A DNA stretch of 64,000 bases, from NCBI GenBank assembly GCA_001442925.1, contig LDXX01000001.1:214521-278520 (forward strand), given 5' to 3'. The DNA comes from Candidatus Kryptonium thompsonii. Lineage in GTDB: Bacteria > Bacteroidota > Ignavibacteria > Kryptoniales > Kryptoniaceae. This document shows, one piece after another, positions 36,938-45,973 of the stretch. Both the position numbers and the translations under genes were made by a program. Below the pieces are notes generated by a model. The model worked only from the letters and a program-made list of their open reading frames with translations, was not told where the DNA came from and ran no database searches. Within the stretch, counting starts at the first letter, position 1; each line of letters starts with the position of its first letter.

Positions 36938-38317
36938 TTATTTTATTAAAACCATCTTTTTCATCGGCGACTTTAAATTGCCAAATTCAAGTTGGTAGTA
37001 ATAAACACCACTCGGCAAATTCCCCGCCTCAAAACTTGTGATATGCTTCCCAGCACTTTGAACTGAATTAACAAGTGAAGCAACAATTTGACCAAGTGAA
37101 TTGTAAACATTAATCTTTACAAAACCATCGCTCGGGATTTCATAAACGATAGCGGTTGATGAATTAAACGGATTCGGATAATTTTGATAAATTGCGAAAT
37201 CCTTTGGGACCTCATCATCTTGAGCCACAGATGTCACCTTCTCAAACACGAAAGCTTTTCTTGCAAACATATCAATTACATACGCTTTTGACTCATCCGG
37301 ACTCAAAGCGACATCGCAAGGTGCTTCAAACGGTGCCCCTTCAAGCGTCAAAACTTCCATAGCAAAATTCCCAGCGACTTCAAACGCCTTAACAGTCTGA
37401 AAACCCGAATCAGGTCTGCAAACCCATAATCTCCCATTTTTATCCGCATAAATTCCGGATGGAATAAATCTACCAAGCGCCAAAAAACCTGCAAAATCAG
37501 TTAACGCCTGCCCCCTATAATCCTTAGGTTCAACTTGTGTTCCGCCCGTCCAGATTGCAACATTGCCCGCAGTTGGGTTATCCTCTGAACTATTTCTTGA
37601 TGTAAAAAATGGAGTGTTCGGATTGTTGTAATCTCCATCAGGTATAACTGCCACATCACGAATTGCATCAAACCCACTAGGAGAACGCCCACCAGGACAG
37701 GTTGAATAAAATGGAGGCGGAACATACGCACCGGGAGCCACTGTTATAGTATCACTTTGGATCGATCTACCTGTGAAGTTATAAACTCTTGGGGTCGGTC
37801 CTTGCTCTCCCTGAGCTTGATATGTTGTCCCAGCATAAACAAAACTATCCTTTGTCGCACTTAAACCATACACATATGTCCCATAGCCAACCTGCCCAAA
37901 ACCAGCCCCATATCTAACTTTCTGTTCCGAATCGCCATTCTTAAAATAATCAAGCCCTGAAACTGTACCCATACTAATAGGCTGTCTAAAGATGACAAGC
38001 ACATCGTTTTGAATCGTCGTTATACCGCGAAGCGAATGAACATTCGCTGTATCAAATCTTGCGGTATAATCATAAACAAGTGTAAAAACACTATCATTTG
38101 GTCCTGCTTTCCACAATGCGTTGTGAGCTGATGTATCTGTCGCTGTTGAAGATATAACCCATAAGTTACCACTTGCATCGACAGCGCACAAAAATGGTCT
38201 GACATATGAAGTATCTGTGGCAGGGAACTCAATTGATTTTTTATATACCCATTGCTCTTGTGAGAGCAGAAGCAGCGGAAGGAGTAAGGTGAAAGTAAGC
38301 TTATAAATTAATTTCAT
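36938..38317 (-). CDS. Secreted beta-propeller-like protein with T9SS type A sorting domain
   Basis: First gene of the envelope cluster, 459 residues. Signal peptide about 1-19. The body has repeated blade-like patterns (AVDASGNLWVISSTATD, IYADKNGRLWVCRPDSG, DVALSPDESKAYVIDMFARKAFVFE) resembling NHL/SMP-30 propellers. The C-terminus AIYQNYPNPFNSSTAIVYEI through LPSGVYYYQLEFGNLKSPMKKMVLIK is a textbook T9SS type A domain. Likely cell-surface or secreted; function unknown. Confidence 0.88.
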   Translation of the reverse strand: MKLIYKLTFTLLLPLLLLSQEQWVYKKSIEFPATDTSYVRPFLCAVDASGNLWVISSTATDTSAHNALWKAGPNDSVFTLVYDYTARFDTANVHSLRGITTIQNDVLVIFRQPISMGTVSGLDYFKNGDSEQKVRYGAGFGQVGYGTYVYGLSATKDSFVYAGTTYQAQGEQGPTPRVYNFTGRSIQSDTITVAPGAYVPPPFYSTCPGGRSPSGFDAIRDVAVIPDGDYNNPNTPFFTSRNSSEDNPTAGNVAIWTGGTQVEPKDYRGQALTDFAGFLALGRFIPSGIYADKNGRLWVCRPDSGFQTVKAFEVAGNFAMEVLTLEGAPFEAPCDVALSPDESKAYVIDMFARKAFVFEKVTSVAQDDEVPKDFAIYQNYPNPFNSSTAIVYEIPSDGFVKINVYNSLGQIVASLVNSVQSAGKHITSFEAGNLPSGVYYYQLEFGNLKSPMKKMVLIK

Positions 38318-38349
38318 GGCAAAAACAAATTTTATTTTTGTTCAATTTG

Positions 38350-38378
38350 AAAATAAAACTTTTCCGAGCTAAAGTCAA
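38350..38378 (-). promoter_or_regulatory. Sigma70-type promoter of the T9SS/TonB cluster
   Basis: Minus strand: TTGACT (38373-38378), 17 bases, TATTTT (38350-38355). The predicted start lies about 25 bases upstream of the ATG at 38317. It shares the 144-bp intergenic region with a divergent candidate. Confidence 0.55.
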
Positions 38379-38386
38379 GCAAATTT

Positions 38387-38415
38387 TTGGCAAAACATTT
38401 TGTTTTTCTCAAAAT
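38387..38415 (+). promoter_or_regulatory. Candidate promoter of the sugar dehydrogenase
   Basis: TTGGCA (38387-38392), 17 bases, CAAAAT (38410-38415). It would give a leader of about 40 bases. Weaker than the divergent one, but the spacing is the same as elsewhere in the window. Confidence 0.35.
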
Positions 38416-38461
38416 TTTTCCCATTTTTTGAAAAAAGAAAAATCAAAAAGGCAGAACCACG

Positions 38462-39598
38462 ATGAAAGCAAAACTTTTATCTTCCTTCGCCCTCCTTACA
38501 ATTTTGGTCTCTTGCTTTCAAATCGTCGGGCAAAAGCCTCAAGAAGTTGAAGATATTTATCTACCCGATGGAGAAAATGTTCAAGTAAGCGTATGGATAG
38601 ATAATCTTGAAATACCGTGGTCGCTTGTCTTCCTGCCAGATGGAAGAGCTCTCGTCAGCGAAAGACCCGGAAGAATCCGACTCATTGAGAACGGAAAACT
38701 TTTGCCAGAACCATATATGCAAATTGATGTCAAACACTTTGGTGAAGGTGGATTAATGGGACTTGCAGTTCATCCTGATTTTCCCCAAAAACCCTTTATT
38801 TATGCGATGTACACATACGAGACGAAAGATGGTAAAATTTTTAACAGGGTCATAAGAATTAAAGATAACGGCAAAAGCGGAACTTTTGACAAAGTCATAA
38901 TCGACAGCATACTTGGTGCGAGATTCCACAACGGTGGAAGAATTAAATTTGGTCCTGACAAGATGCTTTATATCACAACTGGCGAAATATTTAAAGGCGA
39001 GTTAGCGCAAGATTTAAATTCGCTCAATGGTAAAATTTTAAGGCTAACTCCGGATGGAGAAATTCCCAAAGATAATCCATTCCCAAATTCGCCGATTTAT
39101 TCCTATGGTCATAGAAATCCACAAGGTTTAGCATGGCATCCTGAAACTAGGGATTTGTTCGAATCTGAACATGGTCCCTCGGGAGAATATGGGCGTTTTG
39201 GGCATGACGAAATTAATGTTATTTACAAAGGTGGAAATTACGGATGGCCTAAAGTAATTGGAGCGCCGGGAGAAAAAGATTATATAGATCCGATCGTTGT
39301 TTGGAAGGATGCAACCCCACCATCAGGCATGACTTTTTATAGAGGTGATTTATTCGTGGCAACATTAAGAAGTGAGGCATTGATACGAATTAAGATTCGA
39401 AAATCCGGGGATCGTTATAAAGTCACACGAATCGAAAGATGGTTTGCATTTGACAATAGAAGAGGGAAATTTGGAAGATTAAGGGATGTTGTTGAAGGTC
39501 CAGATGGCAATCTATACATTCTCACAAGCAACAGGGACGGCAGAGGAAGTCCACAGCCAGGGGATGACAAAATCTACAAAATTGTCTTTAAAAAATGA
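38462..39598 (+). CDS. PQQ-dependent aldose/sorbosone sugar dehydrogenase, lipoprotein
   Basis: Soluble-type quinoprotein sugar dehydrogenase of 378 residues. An N-terminal lipoprotein signal (lipobox LVSC, Cys19) tethers it outside the cytoplasm. The six-bladed propeller family blocks are clear: IPWSLVFLPDGRALVSERPGRIRL, GEGGLMGLAVHPDF, RFHNGGRIKFGPDKMLYITTGE (catalytic His region), YSYGHRNPQGLAWHP, EHGPSGEYGRFGHDEIN and GGNYGWP. No PQQ synthesis genes are in the window, so cofactor supply is unknown. Its stop is 5 bp from that of the convergent phosphatase gene. Confidence 0.92.
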   Translation: MKAKLLSSFALLTILVSCFQIVGQKPQEVEDIYLPDGENVQVSVWIDNLEIPWSLVFLPDGRALVSERPGRIRLIENGKLLPEPYMQIDVKHFGEGGLMGLAVHPDFPQKPFIYAMYTYETKDGKIFNRVIRIKDNGKSGTFDKVIIDSILGARFHNGGRIKFGPDKMLYITTGEIFKGELAQDLNSLNGKILRLTPDGEIPKDNPFPNSPIYSYGHRNPQGLAWHPETRDLFESEHGPSGEYGRFGHDEINVIYKGGNYGWPKVIGAPGEKDYIDPIVVWKDATPPSGMTFYRGDLFVATLRSEALIRIKIRKSGDRYKVTRIERWFAFDNRRGKFGRLRDVVEGPDGNLYILTSNRDGRGSPQPGDDKIYKIVFKK

Positions 39599-39603
39599 GT
39601 CGA

Positions 39604-41208
39604 CTATAAAACTTTTACAGCGACCATTGTTATATCATCTGTTTGCTCAACCCCGTAAGTATGGGATTTGATTAATTTTGTTACGCCTTCAACAATTTCA
39701 CGAGATGGAAGATTTCTTAACGAACGAACTGTTTCAATAACTTTATCAATGCCAAGTTCCGTTTCAAACTGATCCATTGCTTCTGTGACCCCATCTGTGT
39801 AAAGAAAGATTAAATCACCCCGATTAATTTTTATTTTTTCAGATTTATACTTGCTTTTAAAAACACCGAGCACCACTCCACCCTTTTCAAGAAACTTAAC
39901 TTTGTTCTCACTTAACAAAACTGGGGGATTATGTCCAGCGTTAATATATTCAATTGTCAAATTCTTCAAATCGATCTTGCAAATAAAAAATGTTATAAAC
40001 TGCTCTGATAATGTATTCAGCAAGACAACTTTGTTAAGCAAATTCGTGATAGTTTCAATTTCATTTGTAAACAGTAAAATACTTTTCAACGATGCCTGCA
40101 AATTTGACATCAAAAGTGATGCGGATAAACCCTTCCCGCAGATGTCAGCTATAACAACGATAAATTCATCCCGACTTATCTTAAGCACATCATAGTAATC
40201 ACCACTTACAACCTTTGACGGCATAGTCAAACCATAAATATCAACTCTTGGATCTTTCGGCAGTTCAAGTGGCAAAAGATTTCGCTGGATGTTATAAGCA
40301 AGATTGATATCATAATTCAAACTAATCATCCTAAGATTTTCAACTGCATTTACAAAAGAAGTAAACAACGCTTGAAGCAAATTTACTTCGCTAATTTTAA
40401 AATTTATCTTCCCTCTTTTCTTGCCGAGCAATAAAACATAACTTCTCTGCCCATCTGGTGATCTTTGACCAAGAGCAAAAAGGAAACTTTTCGCTTTTAT
40501 TCTTGAAAATTGGGCATTCATTGATCCCAGCTTTAAAATTTTCCTAATAAATCCACTTGAGAAGTGCTGTTCATCGGGAAAGGAGAAAATTTTAATCGTG
40601 CTTCCATCAGATTTAATAACGGACACGCTCTCAACTCCAAAATGCCCCATCAAAGTCAGTGCAAGTGAATTAAAAATTTCCCCTTCATCTCTTTTTAAAA
40701 GGATGCTTTGAGTAAACTCATTTAAAACAGTCAAATCAAAAACACTTCTCTTCAATTCAAGGATTGAGTTAATGTTTTTAAGAGAAATGGCTGTGAAGTT
40801 TGAAACGAAGTTAATGTAATCTATTTCCGATTTTGTAAAGCCTTTATTCCTTCCACCGAGAAAGATTAAAGCAAGGGTATGAGTTTGTGCCCATTTGATC
40901 GGAAGAATGTAGTCAAACTCTTTACTCAGAATTAAATTTTTAATCCAGCTTTTTTTCAAGCGTGTAAATTCAGATGGAATTTCAAAACGTTTTATTTCAA
41001 TTTCATCGTCTATTTTAACACCTCTTGAATAAACAAGCTTAAATCTATCCCCAGACGATACAAATCCAGCAATCTTGCTCACCTTTAACTTTCCCATAAG
41101 GGATAAGATTGAAACCTTTAAAATTTCCTCGGCAGTGTTCGCAGACCCAAGTGCCCTCCCAAGGTTAAAGATGGATTCAAGTGTAAAAATTGCCTCAGTT
41201 TTATACAT
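39604..41208 (-). CDS. GAF-containing SpoIIE/RsbU-type PP2C phosphatase
   Basis: Probable phosphatase that dephosphorylates a STAS antagonist. The 534-residue cytosolic protein has GAF-like sensory regions (about 15-300) and a C-terminal SpoIIE domain: SKVVSGDYYDVL near 335-346, VVIADICGKGLSASLLMSNL (metal-binding Asp), FLYTDGVTEAMD near 472-483 and the terminal EQTDDITMVAVKVL. It is last in a run with a kinase, a STAS protein and a second phosphatase, overlapping the kinase gene by 8 bases. The signal sensed is unknown. Confidence 0.9.
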   Translation of the reverse strand: MYKTEAIFTLESIFNLGRALGSANTAEEILKVSILSLMGKLKVSKIAGFVSSGDRFKLVYSRGVKIDDEIEIKRFEIPSEFTRLKKSWIKNLILSKEFDYILPIKWAQTHTLALIFLGGRNKGFTKSEIDYINFVSNFTAISLKNINSILELKRSVFDLTVLNEFTQSILLKRDEGEIFNSLALTLMGHFGVESVSVIKSDGSTIKIFSFPDEQHFSSGFIRKILKLGSMNAQFSRIKAKSFLFALGQRSPDGQRSYVLLLGKKRGKINFKISEVNLLQALFTSFVNAVENLRMISLNYDINLAYNIQRNLLPLELPKDPRVDIYGLTMPSKVVSGDYYDVLKISRDEFIVVIADICGKGLSASLLMSNLQASLKSILLFTNEIETITNLLNKVVLLNTLSEQFITFFICKIDLKNLTIEYINAGHNPPVLLSENKVKFLEKGGVVLGVFKSKYKSEKIKINRGDLIFLYTDGVTEAMDQFETELGIDKVIETVRSLRNLPSREIVEGVTKLIKSHTYGVEQTDDITMVAVKVL

Positions 41209-41647
41209 TATCTCGCTTTAAAAACTTTGTTAAGATGACGACATTTTTGCTTCCTTTCCTTGTATATTTCACTCTATCCATGAACTGATAAATTATAAAC
41301 ATTCCAAGTTTCCCTCTTTTAACGCTTCCCGTCTTGCTGTATTTTTGCACTGGCGATTCAATTTTTATCTTTTTGGGGTTAAAGGGTAAGCCATCATATG
41401 AAATGACGACTGTAAACTCATCATCATGGGCTTTCAACTCGATGGTTATTTCACCGCTCGGATTATTTCTATATGAGTGCTTTATTGAATTTGTGCATAC
41501 CTCGTCAACAGCAAGAATTATCTTCTCAGTTTCAACTTCATCAAAACCAAATTTTCTCGCTCCTTTGGCGACGAAATCACGAACAATCTTAAGATTTCTT
41601 AAATCGCTTCTAACGACGATTTTATTATTTCTTTCTTCCTTTGACAT
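41201..41647 (-). CDS. RsbW-like anti-sigma/serine protein kinase (HATPase_c)
   Basis: GHKL-type kinase of 148 residues predicted to phosphorylate the STAS partner encoded upstream. The N-box is EKIILAVDEVCTNSIKHSYR (about 40-58), followed by the G1-like DGLPFNPKKI and a G2-type RGKLGMFIIYQFMDRVKY near 112-130. The start is the ATG at 41647 with CAGGG upstream; a TTG at 41668 is also in frame. It overlaps the STAS gene by 23 bases and the downstream phosphatase by 8 bases. No sigma factor is adjacent, so its second binding partner is unknown. Confidence 0.9.
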   Translation of the reverse strand: MSKEERNNKIVVRSDLRNLKIVRDFVAKGARKFGFDEVETEKIILAVDEVCTNSIKHSYRNNPSGEITIELKAHDDEFTVVISYDGLPFNPKKIKIESPVQKYSKTGSVKRGKLGMFIIYQFMDRVKYTRKGSKNVVILTKFLKRDNV

Positions 41648-42023
41648 TTTTAACCCTGACTTTCTCAAACGATTTTATTGCCTCATTTTCGCTATTTAAA
41701 ACGCTGAAGATATGTTTAAACCCAAGAAGCTCAAAAATTTCATCTATCTTTTTAGAAAGACAGCAAAATTTAATATCACCACCATTTTTTCTCACCTCAT
41801 CAACGAAAGCCATAAAAACCCCAAACCCTGCACTGCTTATATAAGATAAATTTTTCATGTTGACGACAAGTTTATAACTTCCACCCTCAACAAGCTTTTT
41901 CATCACCTCTTCAAATTTAAGGGAAGTATATGCATCAAGATATCCTCTCAAATTCAAGACTTTAACTGAATTTTTCTCTTCAATCTCGACATCGAAATTT
42001 TTCTCTCTTTCTCTTTTTGCCAT
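41625..42023 (-). CDS. STAS-domain anti-sigma-factor antagonist (RsbV/SpoIIAA-like)
   Basis: A 132-residue single STAS domain. The phosphorylatable serine is in NLSYISSAGFGVFMAF (about residues 57-72), the canonical D/N-L-S-Y-I-S-S-A-G motif. After dephosphorylation it should sequester the RsbW-like kinase encoded next. The ATG at 42023 has GGGAG 5-6 bases upstream; a TTG at 42035 is in frame. The C-terminal tail is unusually basic (KVRVKNVKGRKK), which could be an adaptor or nucleic-acid contact. Confidence 0.92.
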   Translation of the reverse strand: MAKREREKNFDVEIEEKNSVKVLNLRGYLDAYTSLKFEEVMKKLVEGGSYKLVVNMKNLSYISSAGFGVFMAFVDEVRKNGGDIKFCCLSKKIDEIFELLGFKHIFSVLNSENEAIKSFEKVRVKNVKGRKK

Positions 42024-42035
42024 TTTAGCTCCCAA

Positions 42036-44051
42036 TTATTTTTTCCATTTAACTACAACTATTGTTATATCATCAACCTGTTGCATTTCACCTTGATAAC
42101 TTGTCAACTCATTGTGAATTGAATTTACGATTTCATCTGAGCATTTATCTGAAGCTGATATTATAGCCCTTTCAAATCGTTCATATCCAAATTCTTCGTT
42201 TTCCTCATTCAACGTTTCAATTATACCATCGCTATAAAAAACGAGTAAATCATTCTCTTCAAGTTTAAGTTTAAGCGTTTTAATCAACTTCCGAAAGGAG
42301 TGGGTCGGCATAAGCCCAACTCCAGCTCCAGACAATTTCAAAAATTTAAGTGTTCCTCTTTTAACAAGAACAGGTGGCAAATGTCCAGCTCTTGCGATGT
42401 AAACAACATCTTTCTTCAAATCAAAATAAGCATAAACAAGCGTGATAAAAAATTTTTTATCTATATGTTCAAAGATAGTGTCATTCATCTTTGCGAGAAA
42501 ATCAACGGGCTTCGGATAAATTTTTGCAAGCGATTGGAAAACACCCTTTATTTCCGCCATGTAGAACGCTGCTGACACACCTTTGCCTGAAACATCAGCT
42601 ATGATTAAAGAAATATTCCCATCTTCATGAATCACAAAGTCGTAATAATCACCACCAACCTCAAAAGCGGGAACAGAGAGAGCTGAAATTTCAAATTTTT
42701 CCGAGATTGGTAAAGACTTTGGAAGAAGTTTCTTCTGCATTTGCCTTGCGAGTTCAAACTCACGGGCAAGCCGTTCCTTCTCAATTGATTCCTGAATCAA
42801 CCGTGAATTTTCAACCCCGATAGCGATTTGACCAGCAAAGGCAAGCGCAAGATTAATTTCATCTTGATTGTAATTTTTATCATCCCTCATAAGATACAAT
42901 AAACCTAAGGTTTTGTCATGTGCAACAAGTGGCGCAATAAGAATTATTTTACCCTCAAAGTTATCGATGTGATAACCTTCTTTAAAGTGCACTCCTTCAA
43001 ATTTTTCTTTAACATGTGAGATTTGCTCCATTATCTTTAACATTTCGGACTCTTCAATTCCATACCTTCCGTAAATTTGAGTGGAATTAGAAAGTTTCAT
43101 CTCAACCCACGCCGATTTTGAGTTCGTCATCTCCATTGCAATTTTAACCGACATTTCAGAAAACTCCTTTACATCAAACACCCGAGCCACAAGCTTACCT
43201 ATATTTTGAAGCGTTGAAAGTTCCGTAACCCTACGCTCGTAAATTTCACCTGTCGGAAGGTGAAAAATCACGCTACCAAAGACAAAGAAGAAATAGATTA
43301 TCAAAAAGGGCTGAAAATAAAAATGAGTGAAAGAGAAAAATAAATCCGAATAATATCGCATTCCCTCAGCAGCGCTTCCAGTCACAAACGGACTTTGAAG
43401 AAGAAAAGAAAATAAAATCGAAAGAAACGAAAAAAGCAAAACTTTGTATTTATCCTTTTTAGACAGACTTATAACCCACGGAATTCTAAACGAAATCCAC
43501 ATAAATAAAATTATTTGGAATCCTCCCAACAATTGTGGCAATAAATTAGGAAGTTCAAAAATTCTCCTCGAGAGCTCAAAAATAGCAAAATATGAAAATG
43601 TGATGATGAACTTCACCTTAGCTTCCCTTCCACGCTCGTGAAAAAGGATCTTCAAAAAGATTGAAAAAACTATTGAGAGTAGAAAGGCATAAATCAAGTT
43701 GTAAATGTTGGCACTGATAACATCTACATAAGTAGCTAAAGTTGTGAACTCACCAACCTTTTGAATGCCAATTAAATTTTTAAATGCAAATGAAATCCCA
43801 ACAAGTGCAAACAAGAAGATAGATATAAATTTTATCCCGTCAACGGGATTTTTCTCGAATTTTTGAGCGAACGGCTGAACTATCAAAATCAAAGTTATCA
43901 ACAATGTTAAAGATAAAACATCTGAAACAACATCAAAGGCTGGAAATGGGAAAGTTTTTTTAATGAGAGTTATGACAAGTAAAACGAAAGCAAACCCCAA
44001 AGCAAGTAAAATCTGTCCAAGCGAAAATGTATTTGAATTTTTATCTTTCAT
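42036..44051 (-). CDS. Membrane-bound GAF + SpoIIE-type PP2C phosphatase
   Basis: Membrane sensor-phosphatase of 671 residues. The N-terminal half has about seven or eight hydrophobic helices (to about 265), then a GAF domain (about 280-420: LSTLQNIGKLVARVFDVKEF, GLLYLM), a linker REFELARQMQKKLLPKSLP typical of this family, and the SpoIIE catalytic domain: FEVGGDYYDFV, LIIADVSGKGVSAAFYMAEI, LLVFYSDGIIETLNEE and QQVDDITIVVVKWK. It overlaps the subtilase gene by 4 bases; the STAS gene starts 12 bases after its stop. It probably couples an envelope signal to the STAS/kinase switch. Confidence 0.92.
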   Translation of the reverse strand: MKDKNSNTFSLGQILLALGFAFVLLVITLIKKTFPFPAFDVVSDVLSLTLLITLILIVQPFAQKFEKNPVDGIKFISIFLFALVGISFAFKNLIGIQKVGEFTTLATYVDVISANIYNLIYAFLLSIVFSIFLKILFHERGREAKVKFIITFSYFAIFELSRRIFELPNLLPQLLGGFQIILFMWISFRIPWVISLSKKDKYKVLLFSFLSILFSFLLQSPFVTGSAAEGMRYYSDLFFSFTHFYFQPFLIIYFFFVFGSVIFHLPTGEIYERRVTELSTLQNIGKLVARVFDVKEFSEMSVKIAMEMTNSKSAWVEMKLSNSTQIYGRYGIEESEMLKIMEQISHVKEKFEGVHFKEGYHIDNFEGKIILIAPLVAHDKTLGLLYLMRDDKNYNQDEINLALAFAGQIAIGVENSRLIQESIEKERLAREFELARQMQKKLLPKSLPISEKFEISALSVPAFEVGGDYYDFVIHEDGNISLIIADVSGKGVSAAFYMAEIKGVFQSLAKIYPKPVDFLAKMNDTIFEHIDKKFFITLVYAYFDLKKDVVYIARAGHLPPVLVKRGTLKFLKLSGAGVGLMPTHSFRKLIKTLKLKLEENDLLVFYSDGIIETLNEENEEFGYERFERAIISASDKCSDEIVNSIHNELTSYQGEMQQVDDITIVVVKWKK

Positions 44052-45973
44052 CTTACAAGTACAACTTTTCGAACGGTTCTATACTTAGGTGTCTCAAGCT
44101 TGCAAAAATAGACACCGCTTGGAAGCTCCCTCCCATAATCATCGGTGCCATCCCATACTATCCTGAAATCTTTAACAAATTGAGAAAAATATCTATCGAC
44201 AAGCGTTTTAACCTTCTGACCAAGCAAGTTATAAATTGAAATGTTAACATGCGAAGGCTCAGGTAAATCAAGAAGGAAAACTGTCCTCGAGTTGAATGGA
44301 TTGGGAAAGTTTTGAGATAGATAAAAACTCTTTGGTGGTTCAGACTTTGGCGGTTCAGGCTCAAAATATTTTGTCAAAATATTGGTCCTGTTATCGTTAT
44401 CAATGACAAAAATTGAAAGGACAGAAGGTAAAGATTCGAGCGTTGCGCTGTATTTATTTTCAGAAACTAAACTCATTTGAATTTTTTGATTATTTGACAT
44501 GATAAAAACTTCCTTGATCCCGCTTCTTGACATCACATAAACAGAAACCTCATATCCGTTCAAGCTTTGTGTTATCTCCGGGAAATTGCTTATAATCGGT
44601 CCATGGTAAAGAGCCGCAGAAAGACCATTCACAATCCCCCAACCATAATCGTTATCTGGATTTCCAGCACGACTTGCTGTATTTCTTATGGCATCTCTAA
44701 CTTCGAATGAAGTTAACTCAGGATGAGTTGATAGAATTAAAGCAGCTATCCCCGCAACAATTGGACATGAAAGCGATGTCCCCGAAGCATAAACATAGGT
44801 ATCTTTTGAACTTGGGGATGCCCCAAAAACCGAAACTCCAAGAGCGCAAACATCTGGCTTTATCCTACCATCATAGGTTGGACCCATTGAGCTGAAGCTT
44901 GCAATTCTCCCAAGCGAATCGACAGCACCAACCGCTATAACATATTTCCCATCAGCTGGCGCAACTACATATTTCCAAGATGTGTTCCGCTCATTCCCAG
45001 CTGAATTCACAACGACAATTCCCTTTTGAAACGCTATATCAGCAGCCTTCGTTATTTTTGCGGTATTCCCGTCCATATCTTGATAAGTATACCAATCAAT
45101 ATAACCAAGTGAGCTTGAAACAACATCAACCCCAAGCGAATCCATCCATTCAATTGCCCTCACCCAATTATCCTCCTCAACTGGTGTTTCACTTCTTATA
45201 TCCTCAGTTTTTGCGAGAACAAACTTAGCCCCGGGAGCAATTCCAATGAGTTTTCCATCTTTTTTGCCACCGAGAACAGAAAGCGTCAATGTACCATGAA
45301 AATCTTGGTTTGGCGCATCTTGCGCTTGATTCGCGGTCGTTGAGTCGTTGAAAATAAAATCATATTCAGCGAGAACTTCAACCTCCGCAAGTGCTTCATG
45401 CGTCAACCTGAAACCGGTGTCCATCATTCCAACGATAACATCTTTCCCAATGATGTTCATCTTGTGCAATTCCTTAACACCAGAAAATCTGACCTGAAGC
45501 TCGGAACGACCATAATCGTAGTCAATAAGTGGTTTCTCGATTTCCAAATCTTCATAAATATCAACTGTTCTCGCCGATTTAGCAACGGGTTTGACCTCAA
45601 GAACGAAAGGAAGATTTTTAACTTTATTTACTTGCTCACTGTCAAGATATGCACTTACCGCATTTAACCATTTTGATACTACATTAATTTTAACACCCAA
45701 CGAACGCACCTGTTCAATGTAGCCCTCGTAAACGGGAAGATCGTAATAATCGAAAACTTTCCTCTCATCCTTAACTGTTTTAAGCCTTCGCTCGTAGGAT
45801 CTTTCCGAGATTGAAAATTTAAGTCTTTCGTAAAAAGCGCTCCCTTTGGCAAGCGAAACATTTTCATAAATACCTTTATCCTTGAAAACGATCCAATACT
45901 TTTGAGGTTTTCCCTGAGAAAAAGAAATGGAGAAAATCAAAATAAGCCAAACCAGACTTCTCATTCTATTCAA
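44048..45973 (-). CDS. Secreted subtilisin-like serine protease (S8) with T9SS sorting domain
   Basis: Extracellular protease of 641 residues. Signal peptide about 1-19, an inhibitor-like pro-region with DSEQVNKVKNLPFVLEVKPV near 112-131, then the S8 domain with catalytic Asp (IVGMMDTGFRLTH near 180), His (DFHGTLTLSVLGG near 225) and Ser (ASGTSLSCPIVAGIAAL near 398). The C-terminus FYLSQNFPNPFNSRTVFLLD through LPSGVYFCKLETPKYRTVRKVVLVR is a T9SS type A domain. It overlaps thiL by 4 bases and the phosphatase by 4 bases, an odd functional mix for one transcript. Confidence 0.94.
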   Translation of the reverse strand: MNRMRSLVWLILIFSISFSQGKPQKYWIVFKDKGIYENVSLAKGSAFYERLKFSISERSYERRLKTVKDERKVFDYYDLPVYEGYIEQVRSLGVKINVVSKWLNAVSAYLDSEQVNKVKNLPFVLEVKPVAKSARTVDIYEDLEIEKPLIDYDYGRSELQVRFSGVKELHKMNIIGKDVIVGMMDTGFRLTHEALAEVEVLAEYDFIFNDSTTANQAQDAPNQDFHGTLTLSVLGGKKDGKLIGIAPGAKFVLAKTEDIRSETPVEEDNWVRAIEWMDSLGVDVVSSSLGYIDWYTYQDMDGNTAKITKAADIAFQKGIVVVNSAGNERNTSWKYVVAPADGKYVIAVGAVDSLGRIASFSSMGPTYDGRIKPDVCALGVSVFGASPSSKDTYVYASGTSLSCPIVAGIAALILSTHPELTSFEVRDAIRNTASRAGNPDNDYGWGIVNGLSAALYHGPIISNFPEITQSLNGYEVSVYVMSRSGIKEVFIMSNNQKIQMSLVSENKYSATLESLPSVLSIFVIDNDNRTNILTKYFEPEPPKSEPPKSFYLSQNFPNPFNSRTVFLLDLPEPSHVNISIYNLLGQKVKTLVDRYFSQFVKDFRIVWDGTDDYGRELPSGVYFCKLETPKYRTVRKVVLVR

